In this document: positions 44,115 through 55,000 of the stretch, one piece after another
Layout: each line of letters starts with the position of its first letter
Position numbering within the stretch: position 1 is the first letter of the stretch
DNA from: Capra hircus
Lineage: Eukaryota; Chordata; Mammalia; Artiodactyla; Bovidae
Assembly (NCBI RefSeq): GCF_001704415.2
Contig: NC_030826.1
Span: forward strand, 54,765,362 to 54,829,361
DNA length: 64,000 nt
Reading direction: 5' to 3'
Program-made: the position numbers and the translations under genes
The notes under the pieces: model-generated
Seen by the model: only the letters and a program-made list of their open reading frames with translations
What the model was told of the DNA's origin: nothing
Database searches by the model: none

Positions 44115-46558
44115 TTAACTGTCAAGATGCCTTTGGGGGGCCTTTGGGTCCCTCCAGCACAGGTCCGGGACGTGGCTGGATGACTGGCTGGGGAGAGGCG
44201 CCGGCACAGGGGCAGAGTGCCCGGCGGCCTCGCTCACGTGCGTCAGGTCAGTGGACTCACGCTCCAGCACGCTGCCGCCATGGGGGCCCCGGGGCGCGAC
44301 GCACACGCGGCCTGAGGCTCTGCGCGGGGCGCGGCGCAGCAGGCCGGCGCAGATCTCTCGGAAACCCTTGCGGAAGTGCTTGGAGATGAGAGCGTAGACG
44401 ATGGGGTTGACGCAGGAGTTGGCATAGGAGACCAGGTGCGAGAGGATGCGTAGCGCGTAAGTGGCGCGCGTAAGAGGGAAGTGGCCGAACCACACGCAGA
44501 GGATCAGCGCGTGGTGAGGCATCCAGCAGAGGCAGAAGAGCGCGGCCACGATGATGATCATGCGTGTCACCTTACGCTTGGCGCGCCGGGCGCCCGAGCC
44601 GGCGGCCGCCGGGTCGACGGCGCGCCAGAGGTAGCGCAAGGTGCGCGCGTAGGTCAGGCCGAGCACCAGGACCGGCAGCAGATAGCTGACGACGAAGGTG
44701 CAGAGGTCCATGGCGCGGCGGCGCGGCGCGCTCCACGCCGGGTGGCATACGGTCAGGTTGGCTAACCGGGACTGGCGATAGTAACTCAGGTACGGCCCGG
44801 AGAAGAGCAGCGAGAGCCCCCAGACGAGACCGATGGCCGCCATCGCGTTGCGAGGCGTGCGCAGCTCGCGGGAGTGCAGTGGATAGCGGATGGCCAGATA
44901 CCTGCGGGTCAGGCCAGAAAGCGAGACGTCGGATGAGCCAGCAGGATTCGCGGGAGCCGGGCCGGACCCCTCCACCTCGAGTCCCACACTCACCGTCCGG
45001 GAAGTTCTCTAGCGCAGCGTAACGCCGCACAAGCCCCAGAGGGCGACACCGAGCATCCCATCCCATCCCGAACACCCTCAGCTGCGCCCACCCGTGGGGC
45101 GGGAAAGGCTACTCATTTGTTCTTTCTGAGACTACGACCACTGTCAGACTCCACCCGGGCTGGCACCCCCAAGATTAAACCGGCTTCGGGGCTCTGGCAG
45201 GCTGTGATTACTCACCAGTGATGTTGCCCCCAGAGGTAGGACTCAGGCACGTTGAGGCTCTAAGAGAGAGCCTGGAGACACCTCAGGCAAGGTACAGAGG
45301 GGATTTCTTAGAGCACTCGACGCTAGCCTATCGGAACTGACACACTTAGTGCTCAGTGGAACTGGGGGGGAGGGTGCTTGGTGCATGGGGAATGTGGCTT
45401 GCCTCCTTGACCTCCTTGCCTGTCCAGGGAAGGAACGTGAGGACGGAGGGGGCCAGGGAGGTAGCAGTCAGACCAGGATTCCCGCCCCAGGAATCATCCC
45501 GGTGTCCTTCCAAGCTTCAGCATTCAGGGGGACCGTTGGGCCCACTCCTCTCCTGCCCTTGACTCCAGGCCTGTTGGTAGGGCGCAGAGGTGGGGTGGGG
45601 TAGGGTGGGACCAACCTAGGGCCCCTAGGGCGCGCTTGCTTGGAGTTTGGCGTGGGCCCTCGCAAAGGACCCAGATTCTGCAGTCAGAGCCAGAGTAAAC
45701 TGTGCCGAGCAAACTGTGGTTTGGAGGCCAGCGAGGTGGAGGTGCCTGGGCTTGACGAGAGGAGACAGAGCGCTGGCTTCAGGCACGGGATTATAGGATA
45801 GGCCACTCAGCGAATCGCTTATAAACCCAGTTTGGTCTGTAAACTGGGCACAGCAATCCTTCCTGTCCCAGCCTCCCAAGGGGCCTTGACCCTCAGATGA
45901 AACTCAGCATGGGAAAACGCTTCAAACCCGGAAAGGCTTTATCAGACAGGAAGGGCTGAAGAGCTGAGGCCCTGAGTCCCTGAGGAGGCACCTAACAGAG
46001 GGACACCAAGGTCTCCCATTCTTCTTCCTCGTTTTCCTCCGACACACCTGCTTGTCTTTTACTCCCTCCTGGTGCCCCTTCCTTCCTAGCCTTCTCTCTC
46101 TCCTCTCTGCACATCTCTCCTTGACCCTCAAGTCCAGCCCCCTTCCTCAGCTCCAGCCTGCGTGCGCGACCCCCTGGGACGCCAGCTCACCGGTCCAGGG
46201 AGACGGCGGCCAGCGTGAAGCTGCTGGCGTGCATGGTGAGGAAGATGAGGAAGTGCACCGCCTTGCAAAGCAGCGATCCGAACACCCAGTCGTCCAGGGT
46301 GTAGATGGTGGCTTGGAAGGGCACGCAGCACACGATGAAACACAGGTCGGCCACGCCCAGGTTGAGGATGAACAGGTTGGTCGTGCTGACCGCCTGGCCA
46401 CCGCGAAGCAGCACGGCCAGCACCAGTGCGTTGCCTACGGTGCCCACGAGGAAGATGAGCGCAAAGAGCGTGGGCACGATGACCGCCTCAGGCTGCCAGC
46501 TGCCCCCGCCTCCCGCCTCGCCCGTGTCCTCGGTGTCCAGGCCACCCGAGCCATTCAT
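44115..46558 (-). CDS. GALR2: galanin receptor type 2, complete, 2 exons
   Basis: Coding exons 46191-46558 and 44115-44901 on the minus strand give 384 aa (human 387). GALR2 is a class A GPCR for galanin, coupled mainly to Gq/11 at the plasma membrane. Seven hydrophobic segments are visible. The extracellular disulfide pair should be C98 and C175. DRY is residues 122-124, CWMP in TM6 is 248-251 and NPIVY in TM7 is 288-292. The only intron (44902-46190, GT-AG) splits the arginine codon of DRY, the arrangement expected for this receptor. An N-glycosylation site remains at N2 (NGS); the second human site, near residue 11, is absent. The last residues differ from human. Exons lie in CpG islands. 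The ATG has A at -3. Confidence 0.98.
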
Positions 46559-47180
46559 GGTGTCGCTGCCTCGGGGCTGCCTGGGCTCCGGCAGCCGTCT
46601 GGGTCCTGGCGAGCGCGCAGCTCTGGGGGCTCCAGCCGCTGCAGTGCCCGGCGCGACTCGGCGGAGCTGCGAGCGGAGTGATCTCCGTGGCTGGGGCAGG
46701 AGAAGGGGGTGCGCGGGGATCAAGGGGAGGAGCGAGCCGCCGAAGGGGGGGCTGATCCCGCTGGCGGGCGACCGCGCCGGGGGAAGGGCTGCCCAGGGGC
46801 CCCGGCGCGCCCTGGCCAAGGCACAAGCAGCCCACCCCGGGGTCGAGGCCGAGTGCCTTCCTGCTCCCTGGCCCTCCGGCTTCGTCGGCGCGCTCCAGCC
46901 TCAGGCTTCGAGCTGTGCGGAGCTGTGCAACGAACCGACCTCCAGGGCAGACGCCGGAGGGACCGACCGCCGGGACCTGTGGGCGCGCCTCTGTGCTTCT
47001 CTGCAGGCTGGCGGGCGCGCCGGACCTTCCGGGGCAGGCTGGGAGGCGTCCTCCAGAGAGTTCCAGGTGCCCCCTAAAGTGTGGAGGTGGGGGTGACGAG
47101 GAGTGGGGGCGGATTGGGCGGGGGGCTGCGGTTTTCCCGGCGTGGGGTGCCATTGCCGCGTGCTCCACGCCTCTTCCCGC
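46559..47180 (-). promoter_or_regulatory. GALR2: GALR2 CpG-island 5' region
   Basis: The CpG island containing exon 1 continues about 600 bases upstream of the start codon, with many GC-box-like motifs and no clear TATA box. The start site is not defined. Large open frames on both strands here arise from the GC-rich composition. Confidence 0.6.
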
Positions 47181-47540
47181 TTTTAATTCCCAGGAGCATC
47201 GCACCTCACAGGAACCCCAGGAAACAGACGAGGGAAAGGTGGAAGGATTTCGTTCCCTTTTCTCCCGCACTGAGCGTTTCCCACTCCAGTTCAGTCCAGT
47301 AAAAGTTGACTGAGCGTCTCCTGTGTGTCAGGCTCGGTTCCCAGCTCCCTGCCTCCGTTTCCTCAATATTACAATATGGGCTAATAACACCTTCTAGAGG
47401 GCTCTGATGAAAATGGGAGATGTGTGAGACCTGAGGCCAGTTGGTAAAATCTGAATGAATCAAACTCTTCTTCTCTTTTTCCTTACTCTATCCAGATATC
47501 CAACAAGGGGAAATAAAAAGGAAACACAAACAGCAGAACT

Positions 47541-47660
47541 GAGACTTCTCCAGTGCTCCTGTAGTTAAGATTCCACACCAGTGCAGGCAGCCAGGGTCAC
47601 GGAACTCAGATCCCGCATGCCACATCCAAGAGGGGCACAGCCAAACTAAACAAACACGCC
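47541..47660 (+). mobile_element. diverged CHR-type SINE
   Basis: GAGACTTCTCCAGTGCTCC...GGAACTCAGATCCCGCATGC...GCCAAACTAAACAAAC keeps the CHR order with many substitutions. Confidence 0.7.
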
Positions 47661-47737
47661 ACAGCAGAGTTATTGATATGCATCAGCAGCATTTTCTGAG
47701 ATAGCCAGGAGGATGTTTATTTATGATGTTGACATGG

Positions 47738-47936
47738 TGGTGGTTTAGCTGCAAAGTCGTGTCTGACCCTTTGTGACCCCATGGACTGTAGCCTCTGTCC
47801 ATGGGATTCTGCAGGCAAGAATACTGGAGTGGGTTGCCATTTCCTTCTCCAGGGGATCTTCCCGACCCAGGAATTGAACCCAAGTCTCCTGCATTGCAGG
47901 CAGATGATTTACCAACTGAGCTATGAGGGAAGCCCC
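47738..47936 (-). mobile_element. Bov-tA SINE
   Basis: CATGGACTGTAGCCTCTGTC, AAGAATACTGGAGTGGGTTG and GAGGGAAGCCCC mark a reverse Bov-tA. Confidence 0.9.
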
Positions 47937-48105
47937 TCAGATAGATGTTGACATACTAAGCATCAAAAGTTTGTGACCTAAAAAAAAAAACAAAAAAACT
48001 TTGTGACCTGGAATCATGACTGTTTCTATATAACTTTAAAATTGGGTTTGAACATCACCACCTTCTGTAGCTTAACCTCTGCTTCACCTTTCCTTGCCCT
48101 GTTCC

Positions 48106-48231
48106 TTGTTGTTCAGTCACTAACTCGTGTCTCATCTTTTGTGACCCATGGACTGTAGCCCACCAGGCTCCTCTAGCTGTTGGATTTTCCAGGCAAGACT
48201 ACTGGAGTGGGTTGCCATTTCCTTCTCCAAT
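48106..48231 (-). mobile_element. Bov-A fragment
   Basis: TTGTTGTTCAGTCACTAACT...ACTACTGGAGTGGGTTGCC...CTTCTCCA is a reverse Bov-A body without a tRNA head. Confidence 0.8.
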
Positions 48232-48404
48232 CCTGTTCCTGGGGTCCTAGTCAAAAACTTCCTTTTTCCACTTCCCCTCACCCAGAACCTCAGCCTCAGG
48301 AGCCCAGCTGCTTGCTCCTCTCGGTAAGAAAACCTTATTTACACCTCTGCCCTACCTACTTATTCATGGATTAGGAAGATAGTAACCATTCATTTTTCTG
48401 AGAT

Positions 48405-48960
48405 GCTTGCCATTCATTTATTCAATACACATTTATAGAGCACCTACTCATTTCCGGGCACTGTTCTGGGTCCTCGGGATTTACCAGTGAGATCTACGAA
48501 GATCAAGGCCCTTCGTGAGCTTCCTTTCTAGCAGAGGAGAGAGACAATAAATGTAACTCAAGTTATTAATCAGTTGGTAAGTACTTGCAGGAAAAGTAAA
48601 TTATAGAGTGAGGGGAATAGGAGTATTGGAGTGGTGATGATGGTGCAATTGAAAATGGGGTGGTGCAGACCTCATTAAGAAGGTAACATTTAAGCAAAGA
48701 CTTGGATGAGTAGAGGGGGCTAGCCTAGCTGATATCTAAGGAACTTGAATTCCAGATAGAACAGCCAGTGCAAAGGCCCTAAAGCAGGAGTGTGTCTGTG
48801 TCCCTAACCAAGGAGGGGGTATGGCTTCAGTTGAATGAACAAGGAGATTGGCAGGAGAGAACATGAGAGGAATAGCGTGCAGGATTTTTTCCATTGTGAG
48901 GAAGGCTTCTAGTCTGAGTAAAAAGAGAAGCCATGGCAGTTTTGACTAGAGGACTAACAT
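48405..48960. mobile_element. L2 fragment
   Basis: TTTATAGAGCACCTACTCAT, CCGGGCACTGTTCTGGGTCC and CAGTGCAAAGGCCCTAAAGC follow the L2 consensus order over about 550 bp. Confidence 0.65.
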
Positions 48961-48965
48961 TGATC

Positions 48966-49640
48966 TGCCTTAAAAAAAAAAAAAAAGGCTTTATTGAAAT
49001 AGAATTCACACACCATGGAATTTACTCATATACAGTGTTTATTTGCTTTTTAGTATAGTCACTAAGTTGTGCAAATACCACAATCAATCTTGGGACATTT
49101 TTGCTCCTGCCAAAAGAAATCACCTCAACCCTAGCCCACCATTCTTTCTGTCACTATGTATACAGTCTCTTTTCCAGCCACCCATGGGATTTTCCAGGCC
49201 ATTTTCTCTCCCAGGGGCTCTTCCCTACTCAGGGATTGAACCCAAGTCTCTTGAGTCTTGTGCTTTGCAGACAGATTCTTTACACTTGAGCCTTTAGGGA
49301 AGCTCTAAAAGGTTCTTGCTGTCAGTTAATTACAGGTTGGAGTTTCTGGAAGGGCATTTGCTTTTCTTGATAAGCGCTCCTACACTAGCCCTGAACTTTC
49401 CTCGAGCTTCTCTTCCCCACTTGAATCTGTAGCTTTACCTGTTCCAGACACTTTATATGAATGAAATCACACATGTGACCTCTTGTGTATAACTTCTTTC
49501 ACTTAGCCTAATGTTTTCAAGATTCATCTGTGATGTATCAGTACTTCATTCCTTTTTACGGCCAAATAGTGTCCCATTGTGTAATAATTACATTTTGTTT
49601 ATCCAATTCATTTGTTGATAGACATTTAGGAGACTTTCTT
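48966..49640 (-). mobile_element. L1 3' region with nested Bov-A/tA SINE
   Basis: Antisense L1 text (GGCTTTATTGAAATAGAATT; GTGCAAATACCACAATCAAT; ATGAATGAAATCACACATGT) is split at about 49160-49312 by a degraded reverse Bov-A/tA SINE (CACCCATGGGATTTTCCAGG; GGGATTGAACCCAAGTCTC). Confidence 0.7.
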
Positions 49641-49644
49641 TTTT

Positions 49645-49785
49645 TTTTCCCTTTTTTTCCCACTGGCCATGTAGGATCTCACTTCCCTAACCAGAGATGA
49701 TTGAACCAGTGCCCCCTGCTGGTTCAGGGCAGGAAGTTCAGAGTCTTAACTACTGGACTGCCAGGGAAGTCCCAGACTGACTTTT
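49645..49785 (-). mobile_element. CHR-type SINE
   Basis: ACTTCCCTAACCAGAGATGA...ACTACTGGACTGCCAGGGAAGTCCC, reverse orientation; the last motif is the CHR head. Confidence 0.8.
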
Positions 49786-49814
49786 TTTTAAAAAATTATT
49801 ATTTATTTTTTTAC

Positions 49815-50272
49815 TTTGCTGACAAAGGTCTGTCTAGTCAAAGCTATGGTTTTTCCAGTAGTCATGTATGGATGTGAGAGTTGGACTATAAAGAAAGCTG
49901 AGTGCCAAAGAATTGATGCTTTTGAACTGTGGTGTTGGAGAAGACTCTCGAGAGTCCCTTGGACTGCAAGGAGATCCAACCAGTCCATCCTAAAGGAAAT
50001 CAGTCCTGAATATTCATTGGAAGGACTGATGCTGAAGCTGAAGCTCCAATACTTTGGCCACCTGATGCGAAGAACTGGAAAAGACCCTGATGCTGGGAAA
50101 GACTGAAGGCAGGAGGAGAAGGGGATGACAGAGGATGAGGCTGATACATGGCATTGCCGACTCGATGGACATGAGTTTGAGTAAGCTTCGGGAGTTGGTG
50201 ATGGACAGGGAGGCCTGGTGTGCTTCAGTCCATGGGGTCGCAGAGTCGGACCCGACTGAGCGACTGAACTGA
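49815..50272 (+). mobile_element. BovB 3' end
   Basis: Forward BovB 3' sequence: GGTTTTTCCAGTAGTCATGT, GCTGAAGCTCCAATACTTTG, AAGACCCTGATGCTGGGAAA, ending GGGTCGCAGAGTCGGACCCG and ACTGAGCGACTGAACTGA. A 96-codon frame through it is a decayed remnant of the end of the LINE ORF. Confidence 0.9.
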
Positions 50273-50279
50273 TAATTTA

Positions 50280-50416
50280 TTTTTTAATTAAAAAAAAAAA
50301 AACTTTGGCCATATTGTATGGCTTGTGGGATCTTTAGTTCTCCGACCAAGGATTGAACCCACGCTCTTGGCAGTGAACGTGTAGAGTCCTAACCACTGGA
50401 CTACTAGGGAATTCCC
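50280..50416 (-). mobile_element. CHR-type SINE
   Basis: TCTCCGACCAAGGATTGAAC...CCACTGGACTACTAGGGAATTCCC, reverse orientation, directly after the BovB end. Confidence 0.8.
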
Positions 50417-51182
50417 TAGAAATTATTTTTAGTCATGGTAAAATATTAAAAACACAGTTTTCCACCTTAAATATTTTGTGTGCAGTTTAGTAGTGTTAAG
50501 AATATTCACACTGGTGTGCAACTAATCTCCAGAACTTTTTGATCTTGCAAAACTGAGACTCTATACACGTTAAACACTATCTCACCATTTCCCTTTCCTC
50601 CAGCCCCTGGCAACCACCATTCTACTTTCTATGAATTTCACTACACTACATACCTCATATAAAGTGGAATCCTACCATGTCTGTCTTTTGGTGACTGGCT
50701 TACTTAGCACAATTATTTTCAAATTTCAATCATGTTGTAGCAGTGTCAGAATTTCCTTCATTTTTAAGGCTGAATAATATCCCATTATTAGACCATATTT
50801 TGTTTATTCCTTGAGGACCACCGAGTTTCTTCCATCTGTTGGCTATTGTTAATAATGCTGGTATAAACGTGGGTATACAAATATCTCAAGGCCTTGAGTT
50901 CTGCCTTGAGTTCTGCCTTGAGTTCTTTGGGGCATATACCCAGAAGTGGAATCGCTGGAGCAGATGGTAATTCTTTTAATTTTCTCAAAAGCTGCCACAC
51001 TGTCTTCCACTGTGGATGTACCACTTCATGTTTGCACCAAAAGTGCAGTGCTTACAATTTCTCCATGTCGTCACCAATACATGTTTATCTTCTAGTACTG
51101 TTATTTAAAAAATAGTGGCCCTTCTAATGGATGTGAGGTGATGGCTCATGGTGGTTTTGATTTGTATTTCCCTAATGATTAG
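50417..51182 (-). mobile_element. L1 3' region
   Basis: AATATTCACACTGGTGTGCAAC, GGCTGAATAATATCCCATTA and GATGTGAGGTGATGGCTCAT follow the antisense L1 3' pattern. A 12-bp unit (GCCTTGAGTTCT) repeats three times within it at 50891-50926. Confidence 0.75.
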
Positions 51183-51192
51183 TGCCTATCAC

Positions 51193-51391
51193 CTGCAGGC
51201 TTAGACGGTAAACAATCCGTCTGCAATGCAGGAGACCCAGATTCGATCCCTGGGTCAGGAAGATCCCCTGGAGAAAGGAATGGCAACCCACTCCAGTATT
51301 CTGGCCTGGAGAATTCCATGGACAGAGAAGCCTGGCAGGCTACAATCTATACGGTCGCCAAGAGTCGGACACGACTGCACCACTTTCACAC
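51193..51391 (+). mobile_element. Bov-tA SINE
   Basis: GATTCGATCCCTGGGTCAGG, CAACCCACTCCAGTATTCTG and AGAGTCGGACACGACTG mark a forward Bov-tA about 670 bp upstream of SRP68. Confidence 0.9.
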
Positions 51392-51544
51392 ATTGACAGA
51401 TGAGCGAAGAAAGGTTTAGAGAGATTAAGCTATTTGCCCGTATCTCCCAGTCATAACGACAGAGCCAGAATTAGAGCTCGCAGTGCCATATTGAAGAGCA
51501 AAGGTTCATAGTCTTCCACGCTTCAACACTTCTCTCTGCTCGAA

Positions 51545-52058
51545 CTACTCGAGCGCGCCCCGAAGTCCAAAGAAGGGCACAGATCCCCATGCATCTGAGA
51601 GTTCCTGCATTAAGGCCGGCTCCAGAGGACGGCGCAGACAGAGGCGGTCCCCTTCCAGGCGGGGTGTTTCCTTCCTTAGGGTGGGAATCCTATCTCCCAG
51701 GTTTCCGGGAAGGAAGACACTCCGGGATGCAAAGATCTTATCCAACGGGGTCTCCCGCGCAGGGATGCAGGAGGCGGGGCCGGGTCCTCCATCCAAGGAA
51801 GACTGCCTCCAGGAGACCTTAACAGCTACCGCGTCCTCGCCCCTCCAGGGTCCCCAGCCCTAATCCCGCCACCGCTGCAGACCCAGAATCGGCATCCACG
51901 CGCAGGTGCGCTACCACAAGTGGCCGTTGCCTGCGGGCAGGGCTGTCGGCGGCGGAGTCCGCCGCTATCCCGTCAGCCAGTCCGAGCCGGCCGGGCTCTC
52001 TGCCACCCGTGTCGTCTCGCCTCCTCTATCCCGTCCTGCTCTGCGGCGCATGGGCAAG
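51545..52058 (+). promoter_or_regulatory. SRP68: SRP68 CpG-island promoter and 5' UTR
   Basis: CpG-rich sequence without a TATA box leads into SRP68. The start codon sits within AAGATGGCTGC (52057-52067), a YY1-type motif of the class often found at translation starts. The transcription start is not defined; the frame is open back to 51906, but nothing upstream of 52050 resembles the protein family. Confidence 0.6.
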
Positions 52059-55000
52059 ATGGCTGCTGAGAAGCAGGTTCCTGGAGGCGGCGGCAGCGGC
52101 GGTAGTAGCGGCGGGGGCAGCGGCGGGAGCGGTGGTGGTCGCAGTGCTGGAGGAGAGGAAAATAAGGAAAACGAGCGGCCTTCGGCTGGGTCGAAGGCAC
52201 ACAAAGAATTCGGGGATAGCCTGAGTTTGGAGAGTATCCTACAGTAGTCGGGCCTAACTCGGCAATGACTACGTGTCGATCTGGCGAGCCGGCGCGCGGG
52301 AGAGGCGGTGGGGCCGCCTCATCCTGGGCAGGAGAGGCCGAGGGGTGCACTTGCTCTCGCCCCTACTTCCTGGGCACTTAACAGTTCCAGGGTCTGCTCT
52401 TCGACTGACTTTTCTTCGCATCTCCTCTGCCCTCTGCGCTGGGGAACGTTCTCTTCTTTCAGTCGGCACCAGAAAATGGGGCAGTTTTCGGCAGTTTCCC
52501 CGCAGTTGCCCAGTTTGAGGGGGCTGGTGGTGGGTCTGACACTGGCCACTCTGATGAACTTGGCACCTGGGGCTGCTGAAGTGGGGAGAAAGAAACTGCA
52601 GTCTCGACGTTTTGGCTTAATAGTTCTGTCTGACAGCCGTCGGAGAGTACATAGTAAAAAGAACAGTTTGATGCTCTGCAAGTGGAGGCGAAGGTTGACT
52701 GTTCCAAGGAAAGGCTTTTTGCCCGTTTTGAATATAAATCATCAAAGATTGTTACTTGTGTACATACTCTTAATATGCCTCGGGCATTTTGTCTTGTCGA
52801 GAGTCATTCAGATGAGCTGTTGAGGAATCGGTTTCTAGTTTTCATCAGAGTGTATCACGGTTGAGTGTTTATGATATTAGTTTGTGGCTTTTTGAAATGA
52901 AAATGTAGGCAAATTTCTGAAATAGTACATGTAGCTTGACTTTTTAACATACTGAAGTTTTTCAGCAGATTGCAGTTTTACTTTTTGAACTGGTGATAAT
53001 CCTTCCAAATGGATGTTAGATTGCTCTGATTTTACTACAGATCTTGTACATGCTGGTCTCTTTTTAGTTGTTGAAATAGCCCTTTCATTGTTCCCTGTTT
53101 TAAATATCCCTATAAAGAAGCATTGAGGAAACTTTAAAAGAAAACTAAAATGGTAGATAAAGGTCATTGGACTTCCCAAAGTTTGGGACATAATCTTAAA
53201 ATATTTTTAAAATTCTTCAAGAGGAGAATTTGGTCAATGCTTTTTCTTTTAAAAGAAAAACTGGTATTTTAATGCAAACTATGGCCTGGTTTGGTTGGCA
53301 TGTGCTTGCCATAGGCGCAGACAGCATCACAGCTGTTAAGGAAATTCAGGTTTGGCAGTTGTAGAAGGTTATGCAAATAGACTAGTAGTACACGTCATTT
53401 ATAACCTGAATCTGCTTAAATGAGTAAAAACACTACGTCCAGGTGTAAATCATGAGTAAAAACACTAGGTCCAGGTGTAAATCACTGGGAACCACCCCAA
53501 ATGTAGTCAGCATTTATCAACAGAATCCAGCAGCTTGATTTAAATGGTTGGGTCTCATTAATCTTCAATGACTAAGGGTGCCCTCCTTTTTTAGTTTGAA
53601 GTAGTAACTGAAAGTTCAGGCTATCAGGTTTTTTACATGCTTAGCCCTGTCCTCCTGAGAAGGCAGTGGCACCCCACTCCAGTGCTCTTGCCTGGAGAAT
53701 CCCATGGACGGAGGAGCCTGGTAGGCTACAGTCCATGGGGTCGCTAAGAGTTGGACTTGACTGAGTGACTTCACTTTCACTTTTCACTTTCATGCATTGG
53801 AGAAGGAAATAGCAACCCACTCCAGTATCCTCGCCTAGAGAATCCCAGGGACAGAGGAGCCTGTTGGGCTGCTGTCTGTGGGGTCCCACAGAGTCGGACT
53901 CGACTTAGCAGCAGCAGCCCTGTCCTCTGACAAGGTAGCTATTGAAAATGGTCACTAGAGACTTCACTAGTTAATGTACTAAGCATTTTAGAAATGTTTA
54001 ATGAGCTGTAATTTGATACAAATAGATTAATGGTACGAATATGGATGAAAGTTTTGGATTATTTGGATTCTTGGCACTGTAAGCTTTTCCTTAATCTTGA
54101 CTCTAGTTCTTCAGATTATAAAGGAGTCCCAGCAGCAGCACGGTTTACGGCATGGAGACTTCCAGAGGTACAGGTTAGTATCGCTTGCAAGGTGTATAGT
54201 ATCTCTGGCTTTTTCAGACTTGGTTTGCCTTTGTTACTACCCTCACTACTGTGCCTTACCAGAAAGTATACCTGGAAAGTCTAGTTCCTCTATCAAATCC
54301 TTAAAAAGATACTTAATTTTCGAATTTAAAAAGAGTGAATCTTTTTATCCACTTTGCCTTAAGACGTTGCAGATACATGGAAGCTTCAGGCGAAAATAAC
54401 AAGGAATTGTGATTTTTTTTTTTTTAAATTTAACCATGTTACAGAATCTGGGTTATATCCCAGGTCTTGGCATTTGCTGTTCGGATTCCTGTCCTTGTAG
54501 TTTTGCTTTGTCCGGAACATGGCCTTTCGTGTCCAGATTCTCTCACCTATTACTCAGTGGTATTCCATTGCAGGGGTGAACCATCGTCTGCTTTTATCCT
54601 CCAGTTGAATGGCTGTTTGGACTCCAATTTTGTTTTGTTTTGTTTTCCTAGTTATTATTAATCTTTTTAATGTTGGATTTTCAATTAGATTTTTTGGTAG
54701 TAAAATATAACATAAAAATGACTATGTACATTTTAGTCCATATTTCTTTTAGTACATAAATATATTTGTGTATGTGTGCCTACCAAATACTATTTTTCTT
54801 CTTCTAGTCTTTGCGCTTTTTTTCCATAAGTTTGCTCACATTGTGTATACAACTTTGTATTCTGCTCTTTTGCCAGACATTATGTATTAAGTAATTCTCC
54901 ATGTTTATAAAAATGTTCTGTACATGTGGTTTTTATTAGTTGTGTTATAACCTGATATATATCTATATAGACATACCATAGTTTATTTACCTTTTCCCCT

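Larger units (their letters stand above)
52234..54106 (+). other. SRP68: SRP68 intron 1, probable U12-type (minor spliceosome) intron
   Basis: The donor is A|GTATCCTAC, matching the U12 5' splice consensus RTATCCTTT at its first seven positions. The acceptor is preceded by TCCTTAAT at 54088-54095, matching the U12 branch site TCCTTAAY, with the branch A 12 bases before the AG. There is no long polypyrimidine tract. The junction restores the conserved protein exactly (SLSLE-ILQIIKESQQQ), so the boundaries are fixed by coding. Confidence 0.85.

Noticed and set aside
46305..47270. Large open frames on both strands over GALR2 exon 1 and its promoter
   Set aside because: They are out of frame with the receptor and follow the island base composition. 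The GALR2 frame is fixed by its seven-helix protein.
52308..52823. 171-codon plus-strand frame in SRP68 intron 1
   Set aside because: Begins downstream of the conserved exon 1 junction, has no family signature, and the known SRP68 protein continues at 54107.
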